In this document: positions 27,673 through 37,431 of the stretch, one piece after another
Layout: every line of letters begins with the position of its first letter
How positions within the stretch are numbered: position 1 is the stretch's first letter
Assembly (NCBI RefSeq): GCF_007860125.1
Contig: NZ_SJPW01000004.1
Coordinates: 30,272-94,271 of the forward strand
DNA from: Rubripirellula tenax
Lineage (GTDB): Bacteria; Planctomycetota; Planctomycetia; Pirellulales; Pirellulaceae
Reading direction: 5' to 3'
Length of the DNA: 64,000 nucleotides
The notes under the pieces: model-generated
What the model saw: the letters and a program-made list of their open reading frames with translations, nothing else
What the model was told of the DNA's origin: nothing
Databases searched by the model: none
Program-made: the position numbers and the translations under genes

Positions 27673-28329
27673 ATGCCGACAACATATTGCTGCTCCCCGG
27701 AACTCGAGATTCATGCCGTTAGCCACGTGATTGAAGATAAGCCTCCCATCGAAACCACCTTTCCGGATTGGCATTCACGGCTGCGCGCGGGCGACTCAGT
27801 CATCACATCACGACTTTGGGAGCTGTACTTTCAACGGATGGTCTTACTTGCCCGCAAGCGACTTCGCGATACACGAACGGCCGCCCGTGATGAAGAAGAC
27901 GTCGCACTCAGCGCGTTCAAAAGCTTCTGTCTCGGTATCCGAGCCGGCCGCATCGAACTGGATCGTGACGACGTCAACCTGTGGCCGCTGTTGGTCACCA
28001 TCACGATCAACAAGGCGGTTGACCATGTCCGACACGAGAACCGCCAAAAACGAGGCGGTACTGCCAACGAACCGGCGGAATCGCTGCTCGAAAACGCGAT
28101 CGGGCCCGAACCGTCACCAGAACTTGTCGCCGCAGCATCCGAATCACTCGAATCATTGTTGGCCTGCTTGGACCGAACCAACGATCCGATGCTGCGTGAA
28201 ATCGCGATCGTTAGCATGGAAGGTAACTCCGCGACGGAGATCGCTATCGCACTGAAGTGTTCGCCCCGAACGGTGCAGCGAAAACTCAAAACGATCCGGC
28301 AACTTTGGCAGTCCGAGGCTCAATCGTGA
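27673..28329 (+). CDS. ECF-type RNA polymerase sigma factor (planctomycete group)
   Basis: About 218 residues from the ATG at 27673; the frame is open further upstream but the extension is not protein-like. Region 2 covers LWELYFQRMVLLARKRLRDT, the acidic DEEDVALSAFKSFC and the -10 binding NLWPLLVTITINKAVDHVRHENR. Region 4 has the helix-turn-helix EGNSATEIAIALKCSPRTVQRKLKTIRQLW. No anti-sigma gene is adjacent. Instead a Ser/Thr kinase gene overlaps its stop codon (GTGA), the usual planctomycete arrangement in which the kinase is thought to control the sigma factor. Targets may include the divergent PEP-CTERM gene; that is inference. Confidence 0.88.
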   Translation: MPTTYCCSPELEIHAVSHVIEDKPPIETTFPDWHSRLRAGDSVITSRLWELYFQRMVLLARKRLRDTRTAARDEEDVALSAFKSFCLGIRAGRIELDRDDVNLWPLLVTITINKAVDHVRHENRQKRGGTANEPAESLLENAIGPEPSPELVAAASESLESLLACLDRTNDPMLREIAIVSMEGNSATEIAIALKCSPRTVQRKLKTIRQLWQSEAQS

Positions 28330-30278
28330 ACCCAGACGATCGAATCGATTTTGAGGACTTGCCCTCCGATCAAATGCTGTTCGTGAATCGTTGTTGTGAC
28401 CAGTTCGAGGAAACTTGGCAACGCGATGGGGCCGCTTCTCTGTCCATGTTCCTTGATTCGCTGGAGTGTTCCGACGCTCGAACTCACTTAATACTTCAGC
28501 GGGAACTGTCAGTTTTGGACGCCCAGTACCGTAAGAGTTTGGGCGTGGAAGTCTCCATCAAGGACTACTCTGCGTGGTGCAAGTCGTTGACGAAAGCGGA
28601 TCTCGACGAAATCACGCGTGCAGTATCGCAAACGACAAACGTTGCCGATCGGTTACACGAAGGCCAACGTGTCGGTGACTACGTGATCGAAATGTGCATT
28701 GGCCGCGGTGGCATGGGCCAAGTCTATCGCGCTCGTCACGAATTGATGGGTCGCAAAGTCGCCATCAAGGTCTTGCTGCAACAAACAAGCCAAGACCCGC
28801 AAGCGCGACGTCGGTTCGAACGCGAAGTCCAATCCGTGGCCGCGATGTCGCACCCCAACGTCTTGACCGCGTTTGACGCTCGAGACGCCGACGGCATGTT
28901 GTGCCTGGTGACCGAATGGATCGACGGACAAACGCTCGCCGATCGAGTGCGAGAAACGGGAAGCCTTTCGGTGACGGAGGCCATCGACCTTTGTGATCAA
29001 GCCGCAAGCGGACTGCAGTATGCTCACGAATCCGGTTTCATCCACCGCGATGTCAAGCCGAGTAACCTGTTGGTGGACGCGGCGGGAAATCTTAAGGTTC
29101 TTGACCTTGGGCTAGCCAAGCTTCGGCAAAACCTAGACGGTGCTGTGCCCAGCGATCGTCCACACGATGATGTCCTTACCAAGTCGCACCACATCATGGG
29201 AACCGCCGAGTTCCTATCGCCCGAACAAGCGAGGTTTCCGGATCAAGTCGACGTCCAAAGCGACATCTATAGCCTCGGCTGCACGCTGTTCTTCCTGATC
29301 ACCGGCAATCCGCCTTACTGTGGCGACTCGCCGCTCGACACCGTGCTGTCGCACATCGAGTCCGAAACACCCAGCCTAGCCAGATCGAACGAAGACGCGC
29401 CAGTTCCCGCGGCGCTGGTCGATCTTGTCCAATCGATGATGGCGAAGGATCCCGCGGATCGCCCACGTTCGATGACGGAAGTGCGTTTGCGATTCGCCGA
29501 ATTGCAAAACCATTCGCCGTCGCCGCTTGCGATGCCGCCCACACCGGTGTCAAGAAAACGTGTGCGTCAAGGGATTGCGATCGCGACGTGTATCGCCGGC
29601 ATACTCCTGGTCGTTGCGGCCTCGATATCTTCGTCGAAGCCCACACAGCCAACCGCGACGTCCAACGGATTGATCTTCAACGGACAAACCAGCTACGCGA
29701 TGGTCCCCGATTTTGAAGTGCCGATTCCGGGTCAATCGATGATCGAAGTGGTGGTGACTCCGCGAGCCGGCCGTTTGCCATGCAACGTCGTGACATGGAC
29801 GGGTGACACAAGCCTGGTACTGTTCATCATGCAAGGCCGAAAATGGGGAATTGCGACCCTGGGCAATGGCAAGTCGGCGCTTGAAGTGACCGTGGATGAG
29901 ATGGCGATGGATGAAACGTGTTTGGTAGCGGCGCGTTGGATTGGAGACGACCTGGAACTGTGGATCAATGGTAAGAAGGCTGAAACGCAACCGATCGCCT
30001 ATCCGCTTTTTCCAAACGATCCGATGCTGTGCTTTGGCGGAACTCCCGCCGGCATGCTGCCTGATGAACAGGGCACACGATTCTTTCGCGGAACCATTCA
30101 CTCGCTTCGCCTGTCCAAGCATCCACTGCCCGATCCCGCAGTTTACCGCTCGGGACTGGACTCACAACCTTCCACGTTGGCGTTGTTTGAAATGCGTGCC
30201 GGTCAAGACAACACCACCACCGATGCAACAGATCATCGCTGGACCGCATCGCTGTTCGATACTCGCTGGGCCGACTGA
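28326..30278 (+). CDS. Ser/Thr protein kinase with extracytoplasmic LamG-like domain
   Basis: About 650 residues from the GTG at 28326, which overlaps the sigma-factor stop by 4 bp; I prefer it to the ATG at 28257, which lies inside the sigma gene. The kinase domain (about 115-385) has the glycine loop GRGGMGQVYRA, AIKVLL lysine, catalytic HRDVKPSNLLVD, DLGLAK in place of DFG, and SPEQAR. A single membrane helix (about 422-445) follows. The last 200 residues form a concanavalin/LamG-like domain (GLIFNGQTSYAMVPDF ... LELWINGKKAETQP ... FFRGTIHSLRLS). The topology suggests a receptor kinase whose outer domain could bind glycans. The partner is most likely the coupled sigma factor. Confidence 0.9.
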   Translation: MNPDDRIDFEDLPSDQMLFVNRCCDQFEETWQRDGAASLSMFLDSLECSDARTHLILQRELSVLDAQYRKSLGVEVSIKDYSAWCKSLTKADLDEITRAVSQTTNVADRLHEGQRVGDYVIEMCIGRGGMGQVYRARHELMGRKVAIKVLLQQTSQDPQARRRFEREVQSVAAMSHPNVLTAFDARDADGMLCLVTEWIDGQTLADRVRETGSLSVTEAIDLCDQAASGLQYAHESGFIHRDVKPSNLLVDAAGNLKVLDLGLAKLRQNLDGAVPSDRPHDDVLTKSHHIMGTAEFLSPEQARFPDQVDVQSDIYSLGCTLFFLITGNPPYCGDSPLDTVLSHIESETPSLARSNEDAPVPAALVDLVQSMMAKDPADRPRSMTEVRLRFAELQNHSPSPLAMPPTPVSRKRVRQGIAIATCIAGILLVVAASISSSKPTQPTATSNGLIFNGQTSYAMVPDFEVPIPGQSMIEVVVTPRAGRLPCNVVTWTGDTSLVLFIMQGRKWGIATLGNGKSALEVTVDEMAMDETCLVAARWIGDDLELWINGKKAETQPIAYPLFPNDPMLCFGGTPAGMLPDEQGTRFFRGTIHSLRLSKHPLPDPAVYRSGLDSQPSTLALFEMRAGQDNTTTDATDHRWTASLFDTRWAD

Positions 30279-30383
30279 CGAAGCGACTGTAAGTGACGGT
30301 ATTTCGTTCGCCGTGGTGTTTTGCCGGTGACGATTCGGAACGTTTTTCGGTTCTATCAGTAGTCAACGCGTGGCGAACAACAA

Positions 30384-31361
30384 TTGGAAGATCCCGTGGT
30401 CACACAACTCACCGGCAAACGAATCGTAATCGCTGGAGGCAGCGGATTCCTGGGCCGATCGATGGCGGACGCATTCGCTGCCAAAGGCGCGGAGGTCACG
30501 ATTCTGTCGCGATCAGTGCCGAAGACTGCTGGATCGTGGACGCATCGCATTTGGGATGGGCGAACATTGAACGGTGGGGCGGCGGGAGACTGGTCGTCCG
30601 CGATCAACGGCTGTGACGCGATCGTGAACTTGGCGGGCCGTACGGTGAACTGTATCAAGACGCCGGATCACAAGGATGAAATTTTGCGGTCGCGTGTCGA
30701 GTCGACTCGGGTGCTTGGCCAAGCGATGCGTGTTGTCGAATCGCCGCCGCCGGTTTGGGTGCAAATGAGTACGGCGCACATTTACGGCGATCCACCGTCG
30801 GCCGTTTGTACCGAACAGTCCGCCGAAGGAATCGGGCTAGCACCGACGGTCGCGCGGGCTTGGGAATCTGCGTTTGCGGAAAGCAAGTTGCCCCAGCAAC
30901 GCGGCACGATCATGCGGACCAGTTTCGTTGTCGGCCGTGATCGCGGCAGTGGCGGCGGGGCCCTTGGCACGCTGGGTTTGATCACCAAGTTAGGGCTCGG
31001 CGGAACAGTGGCCCGCGGCACGCAAGGGATGTCATGGATCCACGAGGACGACTGCAATTCGATCTTCGCGAGGGCGATCGCTGATGAAACGATGGAGGGG
31101 ACTTACATCGTTTCTTCACCCCACCCAGAGTCACAGGCGACCTTCATGCGAACGCTTCGCAAGGTCATCGGAATACCAATCGGACTGCCAGCCTTTGAAT
31201 GGATGGTCCGTATCGGAGCTCCGATCTTCATGCGTACTGATCCGGAACTGGTTCTCTATGGTCGCTACGTGATTCCGAAACGATTGATGGACGACGGTTT
31301 CGAGTTCGAGTTTGCGAACCTTGAACCGGCGTTGAGGAACTTGTATGACAAGAAACGTTGA
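30384..31361 (+). CDS. TIGR01777-family NAD(P)-dependent epimerase (DUF1731)
   Basis: A 325-residue short-chain dehydrogenase-like protein. The Rossmann motif [14 protein letters not shown] is at about residues 18-31 and the C-terminus is the DUF1731 domain (RMDPEL-like stretch [29 protein letters not shown]). Family members are called sulA-like or YfcH-like epimerases, of unknown substrate. The frame starts at TTG 30384; a GTG at 30396 is the alternative. It begins a four-gene run with overlapping genes. The next gene overlaps by 17 bp. Confidence 0.9.
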   Translation: MEDPVVTQLTGKRIVIAGGSGFLGRSMADAFAAKGAEVTILSRSVPKTAGSWTHRIWDGRTLNGGAAGDWSSAINGCDAIVNLAGRTVNCIKTPDHKDEILRSRVESTRVLGQAMRVVESPPPVWVQMSTAHIYGDPPSAVCTEQSAEGIGLAPTVARAWESAFAESKLPQQRGTIMRTSFVVGRDRGSGGGALGTLGLITKLGLGGTVARGTQGMSWIHEDDCNSIFARAIADETMEGTYIVSSPHPESQATFMRTLRKVIGIPIGLPAFEWMVRIGAPIFMRTDPELVLYGRYVIPKRLMDDGFEFEFANLEPALRNLYDKKR

Positions 31362-32100
31362 TCGCAAAGACTCAGATCGCACATGGCCGCTGCCGAATCA
31401 TCCGTGGGTCATGCGAATGACGTGGTCGGACTTGCTGTTCGCCCATTGGCGTGTCGCGGCGGCGAAGGTTGCTGCGTTGCTTCCCACGGGAGTGACTTTG
31501 GACACCTGGGAAGGCCAAGCCTGGATCGGAGTCGTTCCGTTTCTGATGTCGAACGTAGCTCCGCGACTGTGTCCGCCCATCCCGAGTGTGAGTCGCTTTT
31601 TGGAATTGAACGTGCGAACCTACGTCACCGTTGGCGGAAAACCGGGCGTCTGGTTCTTTTCGCTCGACGCGGCAAGCCTCGCTGCGGTTCGGGTGGCCAG
31701 AGCAACGTTCAATCTGCCGTACATGGATGCGACGATGTCGATCGCTCAGAGCGAAATGGGCGAGACGAGTTTCAAAAGTCATCGCACGCATCGTGGCGAA
31801 CGTTCGGCGGACTACGACGCAAGCTATGCCGCGGCGGGTGGCTTCGTCCACGCCGAACCGGGATCACTCGAATACTGGCTGACCGCTCGATACTGTCTTT
31901 ACAGTGCCAATCGCAAAGGCAGAATTTTTCGCGGTGAAATCGATCATCCGCCCTGGTCCCTTGCGTCAGCCGTTTACGCCGAGCGAATCAACACAATGGG
32001 CGAACCGTTTGGACTTACGTTCCAAAACCCGCCGCATGTGTTGATTGCCAAGCCTGTCGACGTGCACGCGTGGATTGTGACAGAATGCAACAATGAATAG
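31345..32100 (+). CDS. DUF2071 family protein
   Basis: A 251-residue protein of the YqjF-like DUF2071 family. Visible stretches are [63 protein letters not shown] and, near the end, [15 protein letters not shown]. The family has no established function, although the acetoacetate decarboxylase-like fold is suggested for it. The start lies inside the epimerase gene (17 bp overlap) and the stop overlaps the next gene by 8 bp, so all are translated from one message. Confidence 0.9.
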   Translation: MTRNVDRKDSDRTWPLPNHPWVMRMTWSDLLFAHWRVAAAKVAALLPTGVTLDTWEGQAWIGVVPFLMSNVAPRLCPPIPSVSRFLELNVRTYVTVGGKPGVWFFSLDAASLAAVRVARATFNLPYMDATMSIAQSEMGETSFKSHRTHRGERSADYDASYAAAGGFVHAEPGSLEYWLTARYCLYSANRKGRIFRGEIDHPPWSLASAVYAERINTMGEPFGLTFQNPPHVLIAKPVDVHAWIVTECNNE

Positions 32101-32500
32101 TCGCTTCCCCGCCGTCGTCATTTTCGTCACCGCCGCTGCTTGGGCTGGATTTGCCGTCTGGCTGGGCACCAGTCCCGGCGCGTTGCTACTCGCGTTTGGC
32201 GTCAACGTATCCACCCCGCAAATGTTGACGGAAGTGCGTGCGTTCTATGGGGGTGTTGAAATGGCGATCGCGGTAGCGATGATCATCCTTTGGCGACGCG
32301 GCGATGTGTTCGCTGCATTGCTGATTGGCGGCCTGCCGATGGCCGGTTCGGCGACGGGTCGATGCGTTGGAATGATATTGGATGGTTTTTCAGAAATGCA
32401 TGCTGGGTTCGCGGGCTTAGAAATCATGGGTGCGGTGTTTTGCGGGGTTGGATGCGCGATGGCGTCTCGGGAGGCGAAGCATGGACCAGCCAACTCTTGA
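32093..32500 (+). CDS. DUF4345 small membrane protein
   Basis: A 135-residue protein with four hydrophobic segments (about 6-30, 48-66, 74-92 and 104-123). The motif VRAFYGGVEMAIAVAMI is the typical DUF4345 core. Function unknown; the family is often encoded next to DUF2071 or other small metabolic proteins. It overlaps DUF2071 by 8 bp at the start and the dioxygenase gene by 20 bp at the end. Confidence 0.85.
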   Translation: MNSRFPAVVIFVTAAAWAGFAVWLGTSPGALLLAFGVNVSTPQMLTEVRAFYGGVEMAIAVAMIILWRRGDVFAALLIGGLPMAGSATGRCVGMILDGFSEMHAGFAGLEIMGAVFCGVGCAMASREAKHGPANS

Positions 32501-33215
32501 TCGCGATGGGTTTTGTCTTTTGAAGCAAGCGGTGACGGCCGAAACTGTCGAACAATTGTTGGTCGTGTGTCGTGACACGTTTGATGACGACGCCGATGGC
32601 GATACCGTGCGGGCGAGATCCAGTCGAGGGCACGTGTACGCAGCCAGAAACTTGATCAAGTCGATTCCCGAAGTCTCAACCGTTTGGCAATGCGATTCGC
32701 TCGTCGGTTTTCTTCGCGAGCAACTCGGCGACCAATTCGGATTGGTTCGGGCGTTGTTCTTCGACAAACCGCCAGACCGAACGTGGGCTTTGGCTTGGCA
32801 CAAAGACACATCCATCGCCGTGAGAAACCATTCGATCGCGTCACCTTCCGTTTCGCGACCAACCATCAAAGCCGGTGTGCCGCACGTGATCGCTTGCGAC
32901 GAAATCTTGAACCGAATGCTAACGCTTCGGATTCACCTGGACGAAGTGACCGACGAAAACGGGCCGCTGCGAGTGATCCCAGGCTCGCACGTTTCATCGA
33001 CCAGTGACGGCGATGGTTTAGATGCTGCTGTCGATGTTCACGCAAAGGTCGGTGACGTGTTGGCAATGCGGCCCTTGATCAGCCATTCAAGTGGCGCATC
33101 AGTACCAGGAACACGACGTCATCGACGCATCCTGCACCTAGAATTCGCAGCGTCTGCAAGCTTACCCGACGCGATACAGTGGCACGACTTCGTCGCGTAT
33201 GCGCCGACACGATAG
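32481..33215 (+). CDS. Phytanoyl-CoA dioxygenase (PhyH) family protein
   Basis: About 244 residues from the ATG at 32481 (MDQPTLDRDGFCLLK); the frame is open upstream but that part is within the previous gene. PhyH enzymes are Fe(II)/2-oxoglutarate oxygenases that hydroxylate small lipids or other metabolites. The iron triad is visible as HKDTS (His-x-Asp, about residue 101) and the distal His in LISHSSGAS, with Arg in RRILHLEF for 2-oxoglutarate. PGSHVSS after GPLRVI is also typical. It is the last gene of the epimerase-DUF2071-DUF4345 run; the hydroxylated substrate is unknown. Confidence 0.9.
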   Translation: MDQPTLDRDGFCLLKQAVTAETVEQLLVVCRDTFDDDADGDTVRARSSRGHVYAARNLIKSIPEVSTVWQCDSLVGFLREQLGDQFGLVRALFFDKPPDRTWALAWHKDTSIAVRNHSIASPSVSRPTIKAGVPHVIACDEILNRMLTLRIHLDEVTDENGPLRVIPGSHVSSTSDGDGLDAAVDVHAKVGDVLAMRPLISHSSGASVPGTRRHRRILHLEFAASASLPDAIQWHDFVAYAPTR

Positions 33216-33410
33216 TCAACCTCGCCGACACTCGAGTGCACACTTTCCCGTTCGATCACTTTCCGAGTGAAACGCCCGCGGCGGTTGCAACAAGGGAACA
33301 CGTGTGGAATCGAACTTTGTGTTTCTGGCCCAAGCTTTCGGTCTATTCAACGGAATCGAAGAGATCCGCGTGGGCGAACATTCCTGCTTACTCTAGATTA
33401 CTTTCGCAAT

Positions 33411-36404
33411 TCAATCAGGAAGCGAAAGCTCAAAACCTTCGCTTTCACCTTGAACCAACAACCACTGTTGGTCGACGCCCAGGGATGGAAACGATTCAAC
33501 ATGCCCACCAGGCCAGTGGACGGTCACTTGGCAGGCTTCCGATGACCTGCCCAAACCGACTCGGATGGCACGTTCGTCGCTGGCAAGAAAACCGTCACCA
33601 GAAGTTTGGTGGCACGTCCACCGCTGATCGCCTGACTGAACTTCAACGACGGCGCCGATGGCGTCACGCGCGCACGTGGTACCCGACAGCCGCAGGTCAA
33701 TCCAGCGATTCGAATCACGAGCGTGATTGATCATCAGTGCCACGGGTTCGGTTTGGTGAGTCACCATGAAATCGGTCAACCCATCGCGATTCGCATCGAT
33801 GGTCCACAGCGCACGCCCAACGTGCTTGCGGGCGACGTACTCGCTTTCGGTTTCCGCCGTGCGATCGAAATACCGACCCCCTTTGTCACGCTGGAAAATC
33901 TGCATCGGCTGTGCGTAGGGGACCGCATCATCGCCTTCTGGAAAACTGTCCACGTGTCCATTTGTCAGTACGATCTCCAGCATTCCATCATTGTCAAGAT
34001 CGATCGCCGCAGTTCCGAAGCCGACAAGCGATAGTGTTGGAAGCTCGAGCTTGGCCGAGTAAGTCTGGTCTCGCCACAAGCCCGTTTCCGATCGTTGGTG
34101 AAGTGTATTGCATTCATACGCAAAGTTCGTGACGTAAAAATCGACTTCGCCGTCACGGTCGAGGTCACCTGTAGCAATCCCCATTGAACCCTGTGCGAGC
34201 GAGCGATCTCCCGACGCAAGTCCGTTCATCAAGCCAGATTCCAAGAGCTTGAATTCGGGTTGCAAAGATCGCGTCCAAAAATGATTGCTGGTCATGTCGT
34301 TGGTAATGAACACATCAACGCCCGCGACGTCATCAAAGCAGCCGACGGTGACTCCCAAGCCGCGACCTGCGATCGAAGGAACAGCATTCCAGTCCGAAGT
34401 CTTGTCCTCAAAAAACCCCACCGATGTGCCCTGCATGAACTGATCTTGCAACGCCGGAAACCTGAGCGGTGTGCAGGCGCGGGCGATATCCAAACCAGGA
34501 CTCGGACACTTGTACAATACGGCGTCAAGGCCGACGGTGTAGTGCAAGATGACCAAGTCCGATATCCCGTCATCATTCAGGTCAGCAATCGCGCCGCTGG
34601 TGGACCATGCGGTTTTTGAATTGCCTGGCCCCAGTCGATCGCTAACATCTTTGAACGTTCCATCTCCGTTGTTGACCAGCAAAACATCGGGGCCATAGTT
34701 CATCACCAGGATGTCCGGAAACCCGTCCTCATTGATATCACCGATGGCAACTCCTTGGCCAAATCTCTTGTCATCTCCTCCCGAAAACGACGTGACGTTC
34801 CGGAACGACCCGGATTCGTTTCGGAATAGCGAGTTCTCGGCAGAATCGACAAGCGGTGGTTGGCCACCCGCGGCTGACAAATAGACGTCACTCCAACCAT
34901 CAAGATCGAAATCAATGGTTCCACCTCCACAGCCATTGAACTGATAGAGCATGATTCCTGGACGGTCGAGATCATCGCCTGTTCGCCCAAAAAATCGCAA
35001 CCCTCGTTGCTGCGACTCATCGGTCAACACATAGCGATTCGTCGCTTGCTCGCCATCATTGGAAGGTTGAGCTGAATCACGTCCGCCACCCGTGGCGATG
35101 CGATTTCGAGTGGCTAGGTCTGGTGCAGGAAAAGTCGAAAGTGAAACGGTCAGTTCGGGGTGGCCCTCGGTGAGTTGCCAGGGCGTCTTGCGGCGGAGTT
35201 TCGCAACGATCGTTTGACGCGTTTGGGTCAAGCCTGGTCTGTCGCCGCTGGCAAAGGTGGTTGCGATGGCAGTCCAAGCTTCTGCTTCCCAAATGCGTCC
35301 CAGATCGACTAGCGTTTGCGAAATGTCAATCGCCAAAGAAACGGATTCTTTGCCAGTTATTTTGAATTCAGACACCAATTGATTGAGACGATTCAATTGC
35401 GTGCTGCGACTGGCAACCGCCTTAGCAGTCACATCGTCCATTGTCTCTGGATGGGCAATGAGATTCCATACGCCGCGGAGTTTCAGCCATGCATCGGTTG
35501 AATCCGCGTCGCGTCGGGTTGCCTCCCAGTAAGCCTTGGCCGCTTCTTCGGTGAGATTTTCGGATTGGCACCAATCACCTAGGGCGATCCAATACTCCGG
35601 ATAGTCGTCAAGGTTTCTATCCATCCTCGCGGTGGCCACAGCGAACTCATCGAAATTGCTTTCAGCTATTTGCAGCTTCCCTAGCAAAACGTTCGCAGGC
35701 ACATGCTGTGGATGATTCAAAAGCACTTTTTCCAATGTCGCTCTTGCTTCACCTAATCGACCTCGATCAAGTTCTGTCTTTGCCCGCGCGGTCAACGGAC
35801 GCAGATCCTCGGGATATCGAGCCACGAGATCCATCAGCGGTTTTTCGACCTTCGTTCTAGTCGACGACTCGACCAGTGCGATCAGCAGCTCAATATCGAA
35901 TTGTCGACTCTGCACGAGAAAGCGTGCGTGCGGACGGGCACGAGGGCGGTCTTCCGTGCCCCAGTGCAATTCGAATAGTTTTCGCCTGATTGAGTGGTGG
36001 TTCGGTTGACTTGCAAGAGACTCTTCAAGGACGTCCATGCACTCATAGAGCTGCCCAACGGATAGCATCGCAGCAAACATCTGTTCGACCCTTGCTGAAT
36101 CCTGAAAGGACTCAGCTCGACAGGCTTGCACCAACAATTCCGCGGCCACATCTGCTTTCCCAAGCTCGTGGGCCACCCTCGCAATTGCGGCGGCGATCTC
36201 GGGGTCGTCAGGATACTGACTCAAAATGGCCGGCGAGAGCTCCCATGCTTCCTGCCAATTCCTCGTTCCGGTTGCTGCTTCCCATGCGTGCAACAAATCT
36301 TGTGATTGTTCCTGCTGCTGTGGCACAATCGCGGTGGAACCAGACTTACCGCAGCCCACGGCTCCCATGACGCAGACGATCATTCCAAAAAACAATCCTC
36401 GCAT
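33411..36404 (-). CDS. TPR and FG-GAP/ASPIC-UnbV repeat lipoprotein
   Basis: About 997 residues when started at the ATG at 36404, which gives a lipoprotein signal (MRGLFFGMIVCVMGAVGCGKSG, lipobox AVGC). An upstream start at 36521 would add a soluble leader and is less likely. Residues about 30-430 are TPR-like helical repeats. Then follow FG-GAP/VCBS propeller repeats (DFDLDGWSDVYLS, DINEDGFPDILVMNYG, DLDRDGEVDFYVTNF, DLDNDGMLEIVLTNG, DANRDGLTDFMVTH) that bind calcium, and a C-terminal ASPIC/UnbV domain (GAVVEVQSGDQRW, VTVHWPGGHVESFP). Such proteins are common in planctomycetes and verrucomicrobia and are presumed surface-exposed; no activity is known. Confidence 0.9.
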   Translation of the reverse strand: MRGLFFGMIVCVMGAVGCGKSGSTAIVPQQQEQSQDLLHAWEAATGTRNWQEAWELSPAILSQYPDDPEIAAAIARVAHELGKADVAAELLVQACRAESFQDSARVEQMFAAMLSVGQLYECMDVLEESLASQPNHHSIRRKLFELHWGTEDRPRARPHARFLVQSRQFDIELLIALVESSTRTKVEKPLMDLVARYPEDLRPLTARAKTELDRGRLGEARATLEKVLLNHPQHVPANVLLGKLQIAESNFDEFAVATARMDRNLDDYPEYWIALGDWCQSENLTEEAAKAYWEATRRDADSTDAWLKLRGVWNLIAHPETMDDVTAKAVASRSTQLNRLNQLVSEFKITGKESVSLAIDISQTLVDLGRIWEAEAWTAIATTFASGDRPGLTQTRQTIVAKLRRKTPWQLTEGHPELTVSLSTFPAPDLATRNRIATGGGRDSAQPSNDGEQATNRYVLTDESQQRGLRFFGRTGDDLDRPGIMLYQFNGCGGGTIDFDLDGWSDVYLSAAGGQPPLVDSAENSLFRNESGSFRNVTSFSGGDDKRFGQGVAIGDINEDGFPDILVMNYGPDVLLVNNGDGTFKDVSDRLGPGNSKTAWSTSGAIADLNDDGISDLVILHYTVGLDAVLYKCPSPGLDIARACTPLRFPALQDQFMQGTSVGFFEDKTSDWNAVPSIAGRGLGVTVGCFDDVAGVDVFITNDMTSNHFWTRSLQPEFKLLESGLMNGLASGDRSLAQGSMGIATGDLDRDGEVDFYVTNFAYECNTLHQRSETGLWRDQTYSAKLELPTLSLVGFGTAAIDLDNDGMLEIVLTNGHVDSFPEGDDAVPYAQPMQIFQRDKGGRYFDRTAETESEYVARKHVGRALWTIDANRDGLTDFMVTHQTEPVALMINHARDSNRWIDLRLSGTTCARDAIGAVVEVQSGDQRWTCHQTSGDGFLASDERAIRVGLGRSSEACQVTVHWPGGHVESFPSLGVDQQWLLVQGESEGFELSLPD

Positions 36405-36590
36405 CACGTACCATCCAACGGAAGAGAAATGACCGAATGTGGTCGCTTCGTCGAACGAGTAGCGTACCTCATTGTGAACTTCCATTGCGTCATCCAAGCA
36501 AACGTTTCCGTATAGAACCATCGCACCAAATGTTCGCGGATGGTCACACGAAAACCTTTCTGACTTGCTGCTCCTGCGATGCGAGGTCCG

Positions 36591-37280
36591 TCATTCTCTG
36601 GATTCATTCGCGGCATTGCGTTTGCCTTCGATTTCACGGATACAGTTGCCGATATAGGTTGCGTGGTCAGGCCATCGGCTTGCCGCGTCCTTGTACGCGA
36701 CGATCGCCTCGTCCCAGTCGCCACGGCTATCGAGACGCGAAGCGGCATCGATCGCGTCTTCGATGTTGTCGGGGGTCGTCGAAACAGATTCGGCTTCTTC
36801 GAAATCAAAGTCTTCGGGCCAATCGATTTCACCTACGTCGATGAAAGCATGGCACTTTGGACAGGTCTGCGTCGTCCCATCCTGGTTTGCGGGAAATTCG
36901 CTGGTCGCCCCACAGTCTTCACACTCTGCCTTGATTGGCGGAGCATCGGCAAGGTCTTTGTGGCGAAGGTCTCGCTGCTGTTCAAACTGAAGAATCAGCG
37001 CGCCGGCCCGATCTGCATCTGACGTATCGACAAAGACTTGTGGCTTGTGGAATTGGCTAACCGTTCCAAAGAGACTCGATCCAACACTGGAATTGTCTTC
37101 AACCGCGTAGGCTTGAACATCATTGGATTCTAACCACGTCACGACCGAATGTGCTTCCAAGTTTCCACTCGCCGTATAGGCAAGCACTGGTGTGGCAATC
37201 GCTTGGTCGTCAGATTCAGATCCCACGGAAGAATCATCTTCGGGTTTCTCACCAGGCGGTTCGTAAGGGTTTTGGTTCAT
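36591..37280 (-). CDS. DUF2007 protein with zinc ribbon and NPYEPP N-terminus
   Basis: About 229 residues from the ATG at 37280, giving the N-terminus MNQNPYEPPGEKPEDD. A frame extension upstream to 37331 is improbable. Residues about 28-100 match the DUF2007 'putative signal transducing' fold (GNLEAHSVVTWLESNDVQAYAVED). A four-Cys zinc ribbon follows (CEDCG...CPKCH, about 122-145). The C-terminal part resembles a tetratricopeptide-like helical region (AIVAYKDAASRWPDHATYI). The NPYEPP start motif is frequent in planctomycete proteins. Cytosolic; function unknown. Confidence 0.8.
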   Translation of the reverse strand: MNQNPYEPPGEKPEDDSSVGSESDDQAIATPVLAYTASGNLEAHSVVTWLESNDVQAYAVEDNSSVGSSLFGTVSQFHKPQVFVDTSDADRAGALILQFEQQRDLRHKDLADAPPIKAECEDCGATSEFPANQDGTTQTCPKCHAFIDVGEIDWPEDFDFEEAESVSTTPDNIEDAIDAASRLDSRGDWDEAIVAYKDAASRWPDHATYIGNCIREIEGKRNAANESRE

Positions 37281-37431
37281 AGCGATGAAGAGGCTTTGAG
37301 AGTGAAGTGCCGTGGACCCGCAGATAAGCACGCCGGATCACGGAGAGATTAGGCCTACGATATACTCGCCCTATGTTACAGGAAACTGCGAACGCTCATT
37401 CAACCAGCCAACTCGCAAGTCGCGGCAAAAT

